Part shown: positions 22,608-30,089 of the stretch, piece by piece | How positions within the stretch are numbered: the first letter of the stretch is position 1 | How the letters are laid out: the number at the start of each line of letters is the position of its first letter | IMG/VR virus record: IMGVR_UViG_3300022188_000008 | Location: 31,306 to 95,305 of that record | Strand: one strand, 5' to 3' | Length of the DNA: 64,000 bases | DNA from: a virus | The notes under the pieces: generated by a model | Seen by the model: only the letters and a program-made list of their open reading frames with translations | What the model was told of the DNA's origin: nothing | Database searches by the model: none | Program-made: the position numbers and the translations under genes

Positions 22608-23492
22608 ATGCCGCCTGAATTAGATAAAGATGTAAACAAAGACCAAAACCTTGATGATGATAAGGACAAGGATAAAAATAAAGATAAGGACAAAAATGGT
22701 GATGTTAAATTCTCTAAATCTTATATTGAGAGTATCATAAGAGATAGAGATAGAACTAAGAAACGTCTTAAAGAGCTTGAAGAGAAATTATCAAAATATG
22801 AAGAAGTAGTAAAAACAGCTCCTCCTAAAGATAAAGTTGAAAAAATGAAGGAGGAACTGGAAGAGCTTAGAAAGTTTAGGGAAGAAATAAAGAAGAAACA
22901 ACAAGAAGCAGAACTTAAAGATAAATCAGAATCCGAGAGACTTAAGATTCAGCTTCAATCTGTTAATGAAGAATATCAAGCTAAACTGAAAGAATTAGAA
23001 GAAGAACTCAATACTACTAAGCAGACTTTTGAACAAAAACTTCAAGAGAAAGAACAACTTCTCAGTACTTTGTATGAGCAAGTTCTTGAAGGTAGAATCA
23101 GGAAAATAGCCATTGAAGAAAAGGCTTATTCTCCTGAACAGATAGTTCTTATGACTAAACACTTTTTTAAGAGAAATGAAGATGGTGAATATTACGCCAT
23201 TAATAAAAAAGGTAAAGAAGTCACTGTTGAGGAATTTGTATCCGACTTCCTTAAAGACCCAGCTAATTCCAATTTAGTGGCGGTTACCTTGCCTCCAGGG
23301 GATGGAGACAAAAATAAACGGAGACCACCAAAGAAGGAAACAGGGGATGATGACGAGATTGATGTCTCAAAAGCTACTCCTGCTGATTATGCTTCTGCCA
23401 GAATTGCTGGGATGGATATAAAGCAGTGGCTGAAGATCCAAAAGATAAAAAAAGAAGTACTTGAAATGAAAAAACAACAAACTGGAGGATAA
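22608..23492 (+). CDS. Scaffolding-type protein
   Basis: 294 residues. The N-terminus is a charged low-complexity segment (DKDKDKNKDKDKNG), followed by about 120 residues of coiled coil (residues 35-165), then a folded-looking part (EEKAYSPEQIVLMTKHFFKRNEDGEYY) and a basic/acidic tail. Highly charged coiled coils between portal and capsid genes are the hallmark of scaffold proteins. Good GGAGG. Confidence 0.75.
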   Translation: MPPELDKDVNKDQNLDDDKDKDKNKDKDKNGDVKFSKSYIESIIRDRDRTKKRLKELEEKLSKYEEVVKTAPPKDKVEKMKEELEELRKFREEIKKKQQEAELKDKSESERLKIQLQSVNEEYQAKLKELEEELNTTKQTFEQKLQEKEQLLSTLYEQVLEGRIRKIAIEEKAYSPEQIVLMTKHFFKRNEDGEYYAINKKGKEVTVEEFVSDFLKDPANSNLVAVTLPPGDGDKNKRRPPKKETGDDDEIDVSKATPADYASARIAGMDIKQWLKIQKIKKEVLEMKKQQTGG

Positions 23493-23495
23493 ACT

Positions 23496-23879
23496 ATGAG
23501 TAAATACGTACAGGTTGGAACAAATGAAGCTGTAATTGAAGTTCCTGCTGCTAGTGGTTTGACACCTAGTGACAGGGGCGGGGCTTTTATAACTATTATT
23601 GATGGTAAAGCTGTCCTAGCTACCGGAGACGTAGATATTTTTGGTTGGGCGGTTAGACCTGCTGGGGATATTTCTGAGGGTGATCCTATTCTTGTGGAGA
23701 GCGTCCTTGGTAAAACTTATAGAATGCCTAAAACTGGAAGTGGAACTCCTGCAATAGGATCTCGTTTTGGTCTTACAGTGTCTGCTGGTGTTCAGTATGT
23801 GGATACAGATGATACTACTTATGTCAAAGTAGAAGTAGTAGGAATTGATGGCGATGATCTTATTGTTAGAGTAATATAA
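23496..23879 (+). CDS. Head decoration / capsid-stabilising protein
   Basis: 127 residues, small, beta-rich and glycine-rich (GDVDIFGWAVRPAGDISEGDPILVE). Position directly before the capsid gene and size fit a decoration protein. Good GGAGG. Confidence 0.65.
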   Translation: MSKYVQVGTNEAVIEVPAASGLTPSDRGGAFITIIDGKAVLATGDVDIFGWAVRPAGDISEGDPILVESVLGKTYRMPKTGSGTPAIGSRFGLTVSAGVQYVDTDDTTYVKVEVVGIDGDDLIVRVI

Positions 23880-23913
23880 CAGGTTTATGAGCTAATAATT
23901 GGAGGTATAAGAT

Positions 23914-24885
23914 ATGAGTGTAACTAGAACTGATTTTACGGAAAAACTAAAGGTTAATGCCTATAGATGGTTTTGGGAGGCAGCTACCAGTAATTATGAC
24001 ACTTGGACGGAGTTATTCGCAGAGGATACGGATTTTCCAGAAGATGCTTCATATACCATGACTACATCAGCCCTGGGATTGGGAGATCTTACGGAGAAGA
24101 AAGAAGGCGATAAGCTGGAATTTGATTCTCCTATGGAAGGGTATACAGTACTTGGTGCTCCTAAGACCTTTGGTAGGCAGATTTCGTTCTCCTTGGAACT
24201 CTATTCTGATACCCAGGTAGAAGGTCTTTTCAGAAAGACTGTAGCAAGCTGGAGAGATGCCTATGAGAGAACCAGGGATAAAACTTTTGCTAAAGTGTTT
24301 AATTATGGTGCTTTTACAGCAGGGCACACTATTTTCAATAACTCTATCCCTGGTGTAATTACTGATCCTTCAGGGGATTTTATTTATGATGGTAAGCCTC
24401 TGTTTGCTGCATCAGGTAATGAGCATGTATCCAAAAATGGTGGTACATATTTTAATTATCAGGCTCTTCCTCTTACAGCAGAGAACTTGAAAACTGTCTA
24501 TACAGCTATGACTACTACAAATGCGAAAGATGAGAGGGATGAGGATATTGATATTATTCCTGATATTTTGCTTGTTCCGCCTGGATTGAAATTTACTGCC
24601 GAGGAAATTCTTAAATCTACTTCTCTTGACTCTGCAAATCCTGGCGTAACTAATGTTCTCAGAGATATTGTGAGACCTGTTGTCTGGAGAAGGTTGACTG
24701 ATTCTGATGGCTGGATTCTTATGCAGTCTAAGAAGGGAATTTATGTAATTAATAAACTTGATCCTGTGATTGATTTCTGGGTAGATCCTGAAACTAAAGA
24801 TTACAGAGCTTCTATTATTTGTAGATTTGGTATCTACGTCCAGAATTGGAGATTTGTATACGGATGTAATCTTGCCCAGTCTTAA
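23914..24885 (+). CDS. Major capsid protein, Mu gpT-like
   Basis: 323 residues. ASYTMTTSALGLGDLTEKKEGDKLEFDSP, then FGRQISFSLEL, IYDGKPLFAASGNEH and ENLKTVYTAM...LLVPPGLKFTAEEIL match the order of the Mu-like gpT head protein family, an HK97-fold shell protein. Strong ribosome binding site and position support high expression. Followed by a hairpin terminator, as expected for a capsid gene. Confidence 0.88.
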   Translation: MSVTRTDFTEKLKVNAYRWFWEAATSNYDTWTELFAEDTDFPEDASYTMTTSALGLGDLTEKKEGDKLEFDSPMEGYTVLGAPKTFGRQISFSLELYSDTQVEGLFRKTVASWRDAYERTRDKTFAKVFNYGAFTAGHTIFNNSIPGVITDPSGDFIYDGKPLFAASGNEHVSKNGGTYFNYQALPLTAENLKTVYTAMTTTNAKDERDEDIDIIPDILLVPPGLKFTAEEILKSTSLDSANPGVTNVLRDIVRPVVWRRLTDSDGWILMQSKKGIYVINKLDPVIDFWVDPETKDYRASIICRFGIYVQNWRFVYGCNLAQS

Positions 24886-24895
24886 GATTTGAGTT

Positions 24896-24920
24896 AGGGG
24901 GCTAGAAGCCCCCTCTTTTT
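24896..24920 (+). terminator. Hairpin after the capsid gene
   Basis: GGGGGCTAGAAGCCCCC followed by TCTTTTT. A strong, simple terminator; the next gene's ribosome binding site follows at once, so some read-through must occur or be intended to set expression levels. Confidence 0.75.
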
Positions 24921-24933
24921 AAAAGGAGGAATT

Positions 24934-25164
24934 ATGCCGAGACCTAAGAAAACTGTTAAGAAAATAGAAGATGTGAAAAATGTTGAACTTGATAAAGAAG
25001 CTCCTAAAGTTGCGGTTTCTAAGAAACCAGCTAAAAGGACTAAGTTGATATTGGATAGAACTAAGATAGAAGAAGTGGAAAAATACGTAAGAGAGGGGAA
25101 GAAAGTACACGTCAAAGGCAGAGGGGCTGAAAAGAAGTACATTGTGTTTCTTGAAGGAGATTAG
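24934..25164 (+). CDS. Basic small virion-region protein
   Basis: 76 residues, very rich in lysine (MPRPKKTVKKIEDVKNVE; KKPAKRTKLILDRTKIEEVE), with a C-terminal short beta part (KVHVKGRGAEKKYIVFLEGD). Possibly a DNA-contacting head protein. Ribosome binding site AAAGGAGG. Confidence 0.6.
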   Translation: MPRPKKTVKKIEDVKNVELDKEAPKVAVSKKPAKRTKLILDRTKIEEVEKYVREGKKVHVKGRGAEKKYIVFLEGD

Positions 25165-25166
25165 CA

Positions 25167-25436
25167 ATGGCGATAAAAAGACGAAAGAAAAGAACCACCA
25201 AGAAGAAGAAATGGATTCCTAAAAACATTAAAAAAGGCGCTCTCAAGAAACAACTTGGTTACAAAGAAAATCAGACTATTCCTACGTCTATCTTGAATAA
25301 AATCCTGAAAGCTAAGGTAGGAAGTAAGATTACTGTTAAGGGTAAGATTATAACAGTAACTGCCACTTTGAAAAGAAGAGCTAATCTTGCTCGTAACTTC
25401 AGAAAAATGCGAAAACGAGGACGTAAAAGAAAATAA
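25167..25436 (+). CDS. Highly basic small protein of a phage-wide family
   Basis: 89 residues: lysine- and arginine-rich start (MAIKRRKKRTTKKKKWIPKN), then IKKGALKKQLGYKENQTIPTSILNKIL and a basic end (FRKMRKRGRKRK). The W-I-..-IKK.GAL+KQLG...IP segment recurs in many phage proteins near head genes (from memory). It may help condense DNA or neutralise charge in the head. Starts 2 nt after the previous stop. Confidence 0.65.
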   Translation: MAIKRRKKRTTKKKKWIPKNIKKGALKKQLGYKENQTIPTSILNKILKAKVGSKITVKGKIITVTATLKRRANLARNFRKMRKRGRKRK

Positions 25437-25453
25437 TTTTCGAGGATTGGTAG

Positions 25454-26452
25454 ATGAGCTTAAATACTTTACAAGGCACTATAGATGCAGAATCTTATAT
25501 TTCTGTTTCAGAAGCTGATGCTCTTTTAGCAGCAGATACAACCTGGTTGGCCTATGATTCTTATATCAAAGAGAATGCTTTGCGATTGGCTACACAATTG
25601 ATTGATAGCGTCAATTTTTATGGCGAAAAGTTAATATCAGCTCAAGCTCTTGAATTCCCTCGTAACTATTTTGATTACATTACAATAACCCCTACTTCTA
25701 TCTTTCAGGGTACAGAAGCAACTATTACGGACACTGCTACTGCTGGAGATATGTCTATTTCTAAGACCCTTAATACCATTGTTAGGCAAGGTAGTGTTGA
25801 AATAACTGTCTACTTGTTGATAGATGGAACTTCAACTCAAGTTATTCTTAGGGATACAAGCTCATCTGCCAATCCTTTTTATAATCCTATTTATGTGTCC
25901 TCTTCTAGTCTCGATTATGATACAGGTGATCTTTTCATAACTTTTAATTATGAAATAGATGATTCTGAAAATTATACTATTTCATATCGTTATCATGCTT
26001 CTATCCAATATGATAGTTTTACATCTTCTTCTGTATCAGAATCTTCTATAGATGAATACAAACAATATGAAGAGAACGCTGCTTTTATAATAATTGATGG
26101 AGTTAATGCGGGTATAGGTAAGAAAGTTGAGAAATTGGATATTTATAATGGTTTAATTATTACAGAGCCTTTTACAATAGATGTTGGAAGTGATGACACT
26201 TTATATCTGATTCCTCAACTTCCTTATAATATACGTCTTACTACGGCTAAACAAGCAGTACATTTAGCTGCTAATTCTGTTACTCAGGATTTAATAAAAA
26301 GACATGCTGGAATAATTCAGTATAAAATAGGTGATGTTTTTGCATCATATTCAAGTGATCCAATAACTCTAAAGAGTCTTTTTTGCCCTGATGCTTTTTA
26401 TTACCTGAATGAATACATAGGTAAAAAAGTATTAGGTTTAGGTAGAGCATAA
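25454..26452 (+). CDS. Head-tail connector (DnaT-like domain) split by a beta insertion
   Basis: 332 residues. The N-terminus (SYISVSEADALLAADTTWLAYD ... ALRLATQLIDSVNFYGEKL ... LEFPRNYFD) and the C-terminus (LIPQLPYNIRLTTAKQAVHLA ... LGLGRA) form the two halves of the DnaT-like head-tail connector family. Between them lie roughly 170 residues of strand-rich, Ser/Thr-rich sequence (SSSLDYDTGDLFITFNYEID). That looks like an Ig-like surface domain related to the one in the tail tube protein. The usual family member has about 150-170 residues without the insert. Confidence 0.7.
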   Translation: MSLNTLQGTIDAESYISVSEADALLAADTTWLAYDSYIKENALRLATQLIDSVNFYGEKLISAQALEFPRNYFDYITITPTSIFQGTEATITDTATAGDMSISKTLNTIVRQGSVEITVYLLIDGTSTQVILRDTSSSANPFYNPIYVSSSSLDYDTGDLFITFNYEIDDSENYTISYRYHASIQYDSFTSSSVSESSIDEYKQYEENAAFIIIDGVNAGIGKKVEKLDIYNGLIITEPFTIDVGSDDTLYLIPQLPYNIRLTTAKQAVHLAANSVTQDLIKRHAGIIQYKIGDVFASYSSDPITLKSLFCPDAFYYLNEYIGKKVLGLGRA

Positions 26453-26784
26453 TGCTAGAAGGTTATACTCCGCATACTGTAGATATTTATTCTTTTTCTC
26501 AAGATGGTTTCGGACAGGAAACCAAAACTGAAATCAAAACTGGTATAAAATGTCGTTTTGTTAGAGGAATCGAAGTTACAAGGGATTATATACCTGATTA
26601 CAGATCTCAGGAAAATATAGTTTATAAAGCTGTTTGTTATATTCCATATTCAGAGATTTCTGATATATCTATAGATTATGGATATATTGTGAAGCATAAT
26701 GATACCGAATATAAAGTTATGGATATTTACGAGGGCACTGATTTTGGTGGTAATATAGATTTTCTCAAATTGGGATTAGTCTAA
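26452..26784 (+). CDS. Head-closure / head-tail joining protein
   Basis: 110 residues; TAATG overlap with the previous gene. Pattern DIYSFSQDGFGQETKTEIKTGIKCRF, then IPYSEISDISIDYGYIVKHNDTEYKVMDIYE fits the small beta-barrel head-closure proteins (SPP1 gp16 type). Position between connector and gp10-like gene agrees. Confidence 0.7.
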   Translation: MLEGYTPHTVDIYSFSQDGFGQETKTEIKTGIKCRFVRGIEVTRDYIPDYRSQENIVYKAVCYIPYSEISDISIDYGYIVKHNDTEYKVMDIYEGTDFGGNIDFLKLGLV

Positions 26785-27533
26785 TGCCTGAATTAATGGA
26801 GTTTGATGATAAATTTGAGAAAGAATTACAAAGAATAGGCTATACTTCTGCCCTTAGATTAGGTTTATATGAAATAAAAGGCAAATATATGGATTCAAAA
26901 AGAGGGCTTTTTGCTAATAAGCCTCTTCCCACATTCATAACAAAAGATTGGCAAATAGCTGGAGGTAAGATAAGAGCAGGTTTTGATATCCTTCTAAAAA
27001 AGATAATATCTGCTGTTACAGCTACCAGTGTTAAGATTGCTCTATCACGTATGTATAAAGTTATGAGGGATGTTTATGAAACTTCTATAAGCTATGCTCC
27101 TTTTGATACAGGAACTTTAAGAAGTTCTGCTAAATTACGATTTAATAGCAAGGTAGTAGGTACTTGTAATGCTGATGGATTGGGTCATTTTACAACTCAG
27201 TTTGCAGATATAGGTGGTTTTTTACAAACTGCACAAGCATATAAATTAAAAAGAAGTACATTTGCTATAACTTTTCATAGAGTAAAAGGTGAAATTATAG
27301 AAGATTTTCCTAAGTCAGGTAGAAGACCTGAACAATTCGATATTGCTATGTTTTTACATGAAAGATTAGACTGGAATCCTAGATATGCTTCTTGGCCTGT
27401 AGGTCCCAAGTGGTTGGAAAGGGCGATGGTACAACATAGTGGTGATTTTAAATATATTCTAAGCAAGATTCTTCCAGAACTAAAGAAAGATAGCAATATT
27501 ATTTTCAGGAGATTTGACCAAAGAGTTAAATAA
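26784..27533 (+). CDS. HK97 gp10-like tail component with extended N-terminus
   Basis: 249 residues. Residues 90-125 (MRDVYETSISYAPFDTGTLRSSAKL) are the family signature A(P)..TG.L+.S. The C-terminal YASWPVGPKWLERAM matches the P.G...F.E.A ending. The N-terminal 85 residues are additional. It belongs to the neck/tail joining machinery. Starts with TAATG overlap. Confidence 0.7.
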   Translation: MPELMEFDDKFEKELQRIGYTSALRLGLYEIKGKYMDSKRGLFANKPLPTFITKDWQIAGGKIRAGFDILLKKIISAVTATSVKIALSRMYKVMRDVYETSISYAPFDTGTLRSSAKLRFNSKVVGTCNADGLGHFTTQFADIGGFLQTAQAYKLKRSTFAITFHRVKGEIIEDFPKSGRRPEQFDIAMFLHERLDWNPRYASWPVGPKWLERAMVQHSGDFKYILSKILPELKKDSNIIFRRFDQRVK

Positions 27534-27974
27534 ATGGGCTTTGTTGAGGATTTAAGGACATTTTTTGAAGATATTCATAATATATCTGAAAATGATATAG
27601 GTTCTAAATTCATATCTATTTGGGGAGAAGAATTAGTTTTAGGCACAAATCTGTTCTTTTTCTTCTTTCCAGAAACTCCTGATGATGTAATTATTATAAT
27701 GCCAAGATCGAGACCAAATAGGCTTAGAAATACACCTTGTTATAATCCAGCATTTGACTTTATAGTGCGTTCTATTGATAAATTAAAAGCATTTAAAACT
27801 GCTGAATTATTGACATTTATATTTGATAAAAGAGGTGGTATTTTATCGCCCAATTCTATGTCTTATATAGGTAGTGGTACTCCGACTGCTTACTATTTAG
27901 ATGAGAGAGGCAGGCAAACTTTTACTAATTATGTATGGTTTAATAGTATAATTTATAATGTTGAAGATTTATAA
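27534..27974 (+). CDS. Tail terminator / completion protein candidate
   Basis: 146 residues. A helical start (FVEDLRTFFEDIH), then a strand-rich body (NLFFFFFPETPDDVIIIMPRS), and LRNTPCYNPAFDFIVRSIDKLKAFKTAELL, a pattern of tail-terminator folds (beta sheet, two helices). Genomic position just before the tail tube supports it. Confidence 0.6.
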   Translation: MGFVEDLRTFFEDIHNISENDIGSKFISIWGEELVLGTNLFFFFFPETPDDVIIIMPRSRPNRLRNTPCYNPAFDFIVRSIDKLKAFKTAELLTFIFDKRGGILSPNSMSYIGSGTPTAYYLDERGRQTFTNYVWFNSIIYNVEDL

Positions 27975-28017
27975 AATCATAATAATTCATAAATCTAAGT
28001 TTTTGAAAGGATGAATT

Positions 28018-28272
28018 ACGACAAAAATAAAGAGTGAGGCAGATTGGCAGGCTGAGGATGATGCGAGGGTACTAATAAATGCAGAAGCCATCAAGAGAGA
28101 TAAAAAAAGGTTAAAAAGAGCTTTAAAAAAAGTAGATGAGCGTATTAAAGAAGAGCAACGAGTTTTACAATCAGCCAAACAAGTAAAAACAAAAATTAAA
28201 ACAACTACTAAGAAGAAACGTCCTAAAAGAAAGACCACTAAAAAGACTACACGAAGAAAGAAAAAATCATAA
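28018..28272 (+). CDS. Lysine-rich coiled-coil protein with a non-ATG start
   Basis: 84 codons read in one open frame: TKIKSEADWQAEDDARVLINAEAIKRDKKR... ending KKKRPKRKTTKKTTRRKKKS. There is no ATG, GTG or TTG at the N-terminus. AAAGGATGAATT precedes ACG, which sits 6 nt after the Shine-Dalgarno; ATT immediately before is the alternative start. The tail resembles histone H1-like basic tails. The frame is well preserved, so it is probably translated from a rare start or has lost its ATG recently. Confidence 0.5.
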   Translation, partial: TTKIKSEADWQAEDDARVLINAEAIKRDKKRLKRALKKVDERIKEEQRVLQSAKQVKTKIKTTTKKKRPKRKTTKKTTRRKKKS

Positions 28273-28289
28273 CGAAAAATTATGATTTC
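28268..28289. promoter_or_regulatory. CATAA...TTATG palindrome before the tail tube gene
   Basis: ATCATAA CGAAAAA TTATGAT, 7-bp arms, at the end of the lysine-rich gene and 65 nt before the tail tube gene. Confidence 0.4.
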
Positions 28290-28353
28290 AAACTATTGAA
28301 TATATTAAACATATAGTCTCTTGGATTCAACAAACTAAACGGAGGTAATAAAT

Positions 28354-29214
28354 ATGGCTTCAAAAAATACAAATAACTATTCCCTTGGAATGCCTCTATT
28401 GTACTTTTATAGTACTTCAGGGGCTTCGGGATTGACTATTCTTGAGAATGCGTATGCAGGTACTGGTACTTATAATGCTAAGTATTACTACCTTGGCAAT
28501 GCAGCGGATATGTCACTAACACTTGGTACAGATTCATTAGACCATTTTACAGTTACTGCTGGTAAAAAACAGAAAGATAAATCAATTATCATTGAGCAGA
28601 CAATTAGTCTTTCTATGACTTTTGATGAGTTTGATGCTGATAATATGAGAAGGTTTTTCTATGGTGCTAATCAGACTAAGACTGTAGCAGACGAGGATTC
28701 TGGTATTGTCCCAGATGGTACTGAGACTCATTTTGAGTTTACTTTGGATAATATTCCAGTATCTCCTACTACAGTTACAGTGACTGCTACAATTAGTTCT
28801 TCGGATGTTGATATGACTGATGACGGTGGTGGGACTCTTTCCCCTGCAAGTGGTAGTAGTACTGGGACTATTGATTATGGTTCAGGTACTATAGTGTTAG
28901 ATTATGAAAACCCACCTGATAATGGATCTAATATCACTGTGGATTATACCTGTATTGTAGGTATAACGGTATTCGATGAGAACGCAATTACTGCAGAAGG
29001 TGCTATGTTGATGGTATTCCCGACTACAGTTGGTAGGCAGTGGAAATATCATATTCCCAAATGTTCCATTAAGCCTTCAGGTGATCTTGGTTTTGGTGCT
29101 GAAGATTGGATGTCTGGTACTTTTGAGGTTGAAATTCTTAAAGATGAAACCTTTAGCCATACTTTTGATACTTCTGAAGTTGATTGCCCGTATGGCTACA
29201 TTGATTTCTTTTAA
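28354..29214 (+). CDS. Major tail (tube) protein with Ig-like insertion
   Basis: 286 residues; ACGGAGG upstream. N-terminal NYSLGMPLLYFYSTSGASG and central QTISLSMTFDEFDADNMRRFFYG followed by VGRQWKYHIPKCSIKPSGDLGFGAEDWMSGTFEVEILKD are typical for tail tube proteins. Residues 118-195 form a strand-rich insertion (TIDYGSGTIVLDYENPPDNG) of the Ig-like decoration kind. A terminator follows, consistent with high dosage. It assembles into the hollow tail tube. Confidence 0.82.
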   Translation: MASKNTNNYSLGMPLLYFYSTSGASGLTILENAYAGTGTYNAKYYYLGNAADMSLTLGTDSLDHFTVTAGKKQKDKSIIIEQTISLSMTFDEFDADNMRRFFYGANQTKTVADEDSGIVPDGTETHFEFTLDNIPVSPTTVTVTATISSSDVDMTDDGGGTLSPASGSSTGTIDYGSGTIVLDYENPPDNGSNITVDYTCIVGITVFDENAITAEGAMLMVFPTTVGRQWKYHIPKCSIKPSGDLGFGAEDWMSGTFEVEILKDETFSHTFDTSEVDCPYGYIDFF

Positions 29215-29223
29215 TAGTTAATT

Positions 29224-29246
29224 TCGGGGGCTTTTAGCCCCTTTTT
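29224..29246 (+). terminator. Hairpin after the tail tube gene
   Basis: GGGGGCTTTTAGCCCC followed by TTTTTT. Same design as the one after the capsid gene, so both high-copy virion genes are followed by hairpins. Confidence 0.75.
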
Positions 29247-29271
29247 TAAATAATATAATGAGGTGTAAAAT

Positions 29272-29673
29272 ATGTCTAAAAAGGAGAAAGTAACTGAAGC
29301 AGATAAAGAATTTTCTGAAGATATTAAAACACAATTAACAAGAGAAGTTGTAGTTGAGGATGTTAAGATAAAGCCTTACACTTTCGGTCAATTCATAGAA
29401 TTGACACCTATACTTGAAAGGATATATAAAGAGATTGAGGAAAAAGAACTTTTTAAAGATGGATTCCCTGAGAAATTAGAATTTAAAGGGGATTTCATTA
29501 AATTATATATGATAGCAGCAAAAGATATGATTAAACTCATATCTCTTGCTTGCCCAGAAGTTACTGATGATGAGATTAAAGAATGGCCTATAGAAAAAGG
29601 GATGCTAATATTAGCTACTATTTTCTACATTAATTTAGGCTTCCTAAAAAATATTTCAGCTCTCTTTACCTAA
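29272..29673 (+). CDS. Tail assembly chaperone, zero-frame product
   Basis: 133 residues, acidic, helical (IELTPILERIYKEIEEKELF; IKLISLACPEVTDDEIKEW). Located between tail tube and tape measure, where lambda has gene G. Near its 3' end there is a slippery A AAA AAT (29646-29652), a 6-nt spacer and a 12-bp stem with one bulge (29659-29670 with 29688-29700). The zero-frame stop TAA (29671-29673) sits in the loop. A fraction of ribosomes should shift to -1 and make a G-T type fusion. Confidence 0.82.
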   Translation: MSKKEKVTEADKEFSEDIKTQLTREVVVEDVKIKPYTFGQFIELTPILERIYKEIEEKELFKDGFPEKLEFKGDFIKLYMIAAKDMIKLISLACPEVTDDEIKEWPIEKGMLILATIFYINLGFLKNISALFT

Positions 29674-30089
29674 AAAAAGCACCTGGAGGTAAGAGAGAGC
29701 AATATACATTATTACTAACAGATATATTCCAGGTGCTGATATCAAACGGGCATTCCTACCATGATATTTTAAATACCTACTCTATTTCGCAAACCTATGC
29801 TTTTTATGATTCTATAATAAGGCACGAATCACGAAAAAAATATGATTTCTTTGCTACTTTAGCAACTACAATAGGTTCAGCGATATCATTACAATTAGCA
29901 TCTACAAGTAAAAAGGCTTTTAAGGAAGCTGCAAAAAGATGGGATAAATTAGTACGATTTTTTAATAAGCAGAGTATAGAGACAATAAAGAAGAAAGAGA
30001 AGAAAGAAGATAAAGCAAGGAAAGTGCTAAATCAATTATTATCTTTAGTTCCTGTAGTACCGGAGAGTAAGAAAAATGACGGTAGCTGA
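29649..30089 (+). CDS. Tail assembly chaperone, -1 frameshift extension
   Basis: Open in the -1 frame from 29634 to 30089; the part after slippage reads KYFSSLYLKKAPGGKREQYT and on through SNGHSYHDILNTYSISQTYAFYDS. No ribosome binding site or good start codon exists for independent translation (only a GTG at 29733 without Shine-Dalgarno). The product is expected as a fusion to the upstream 133-residue protein, as in lambda gpG-T, guiding tape measure assembly. Its end overlaps the tape measure start by 14 nt. Confidence 0.78.
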   Translation, partial: KYFSSLYLKKAPGGKREQYTLLLTDIFQVLISNGHSYHDILNTYSISQTYAFYDSIIRHESRKKYDFFATLATTIGSAISLQLASTSKKAFKEAAKRWDKLVRFFNKQSIETIKKKEKKEDKARKVLNQLLSLVPVVPESKKNDGS

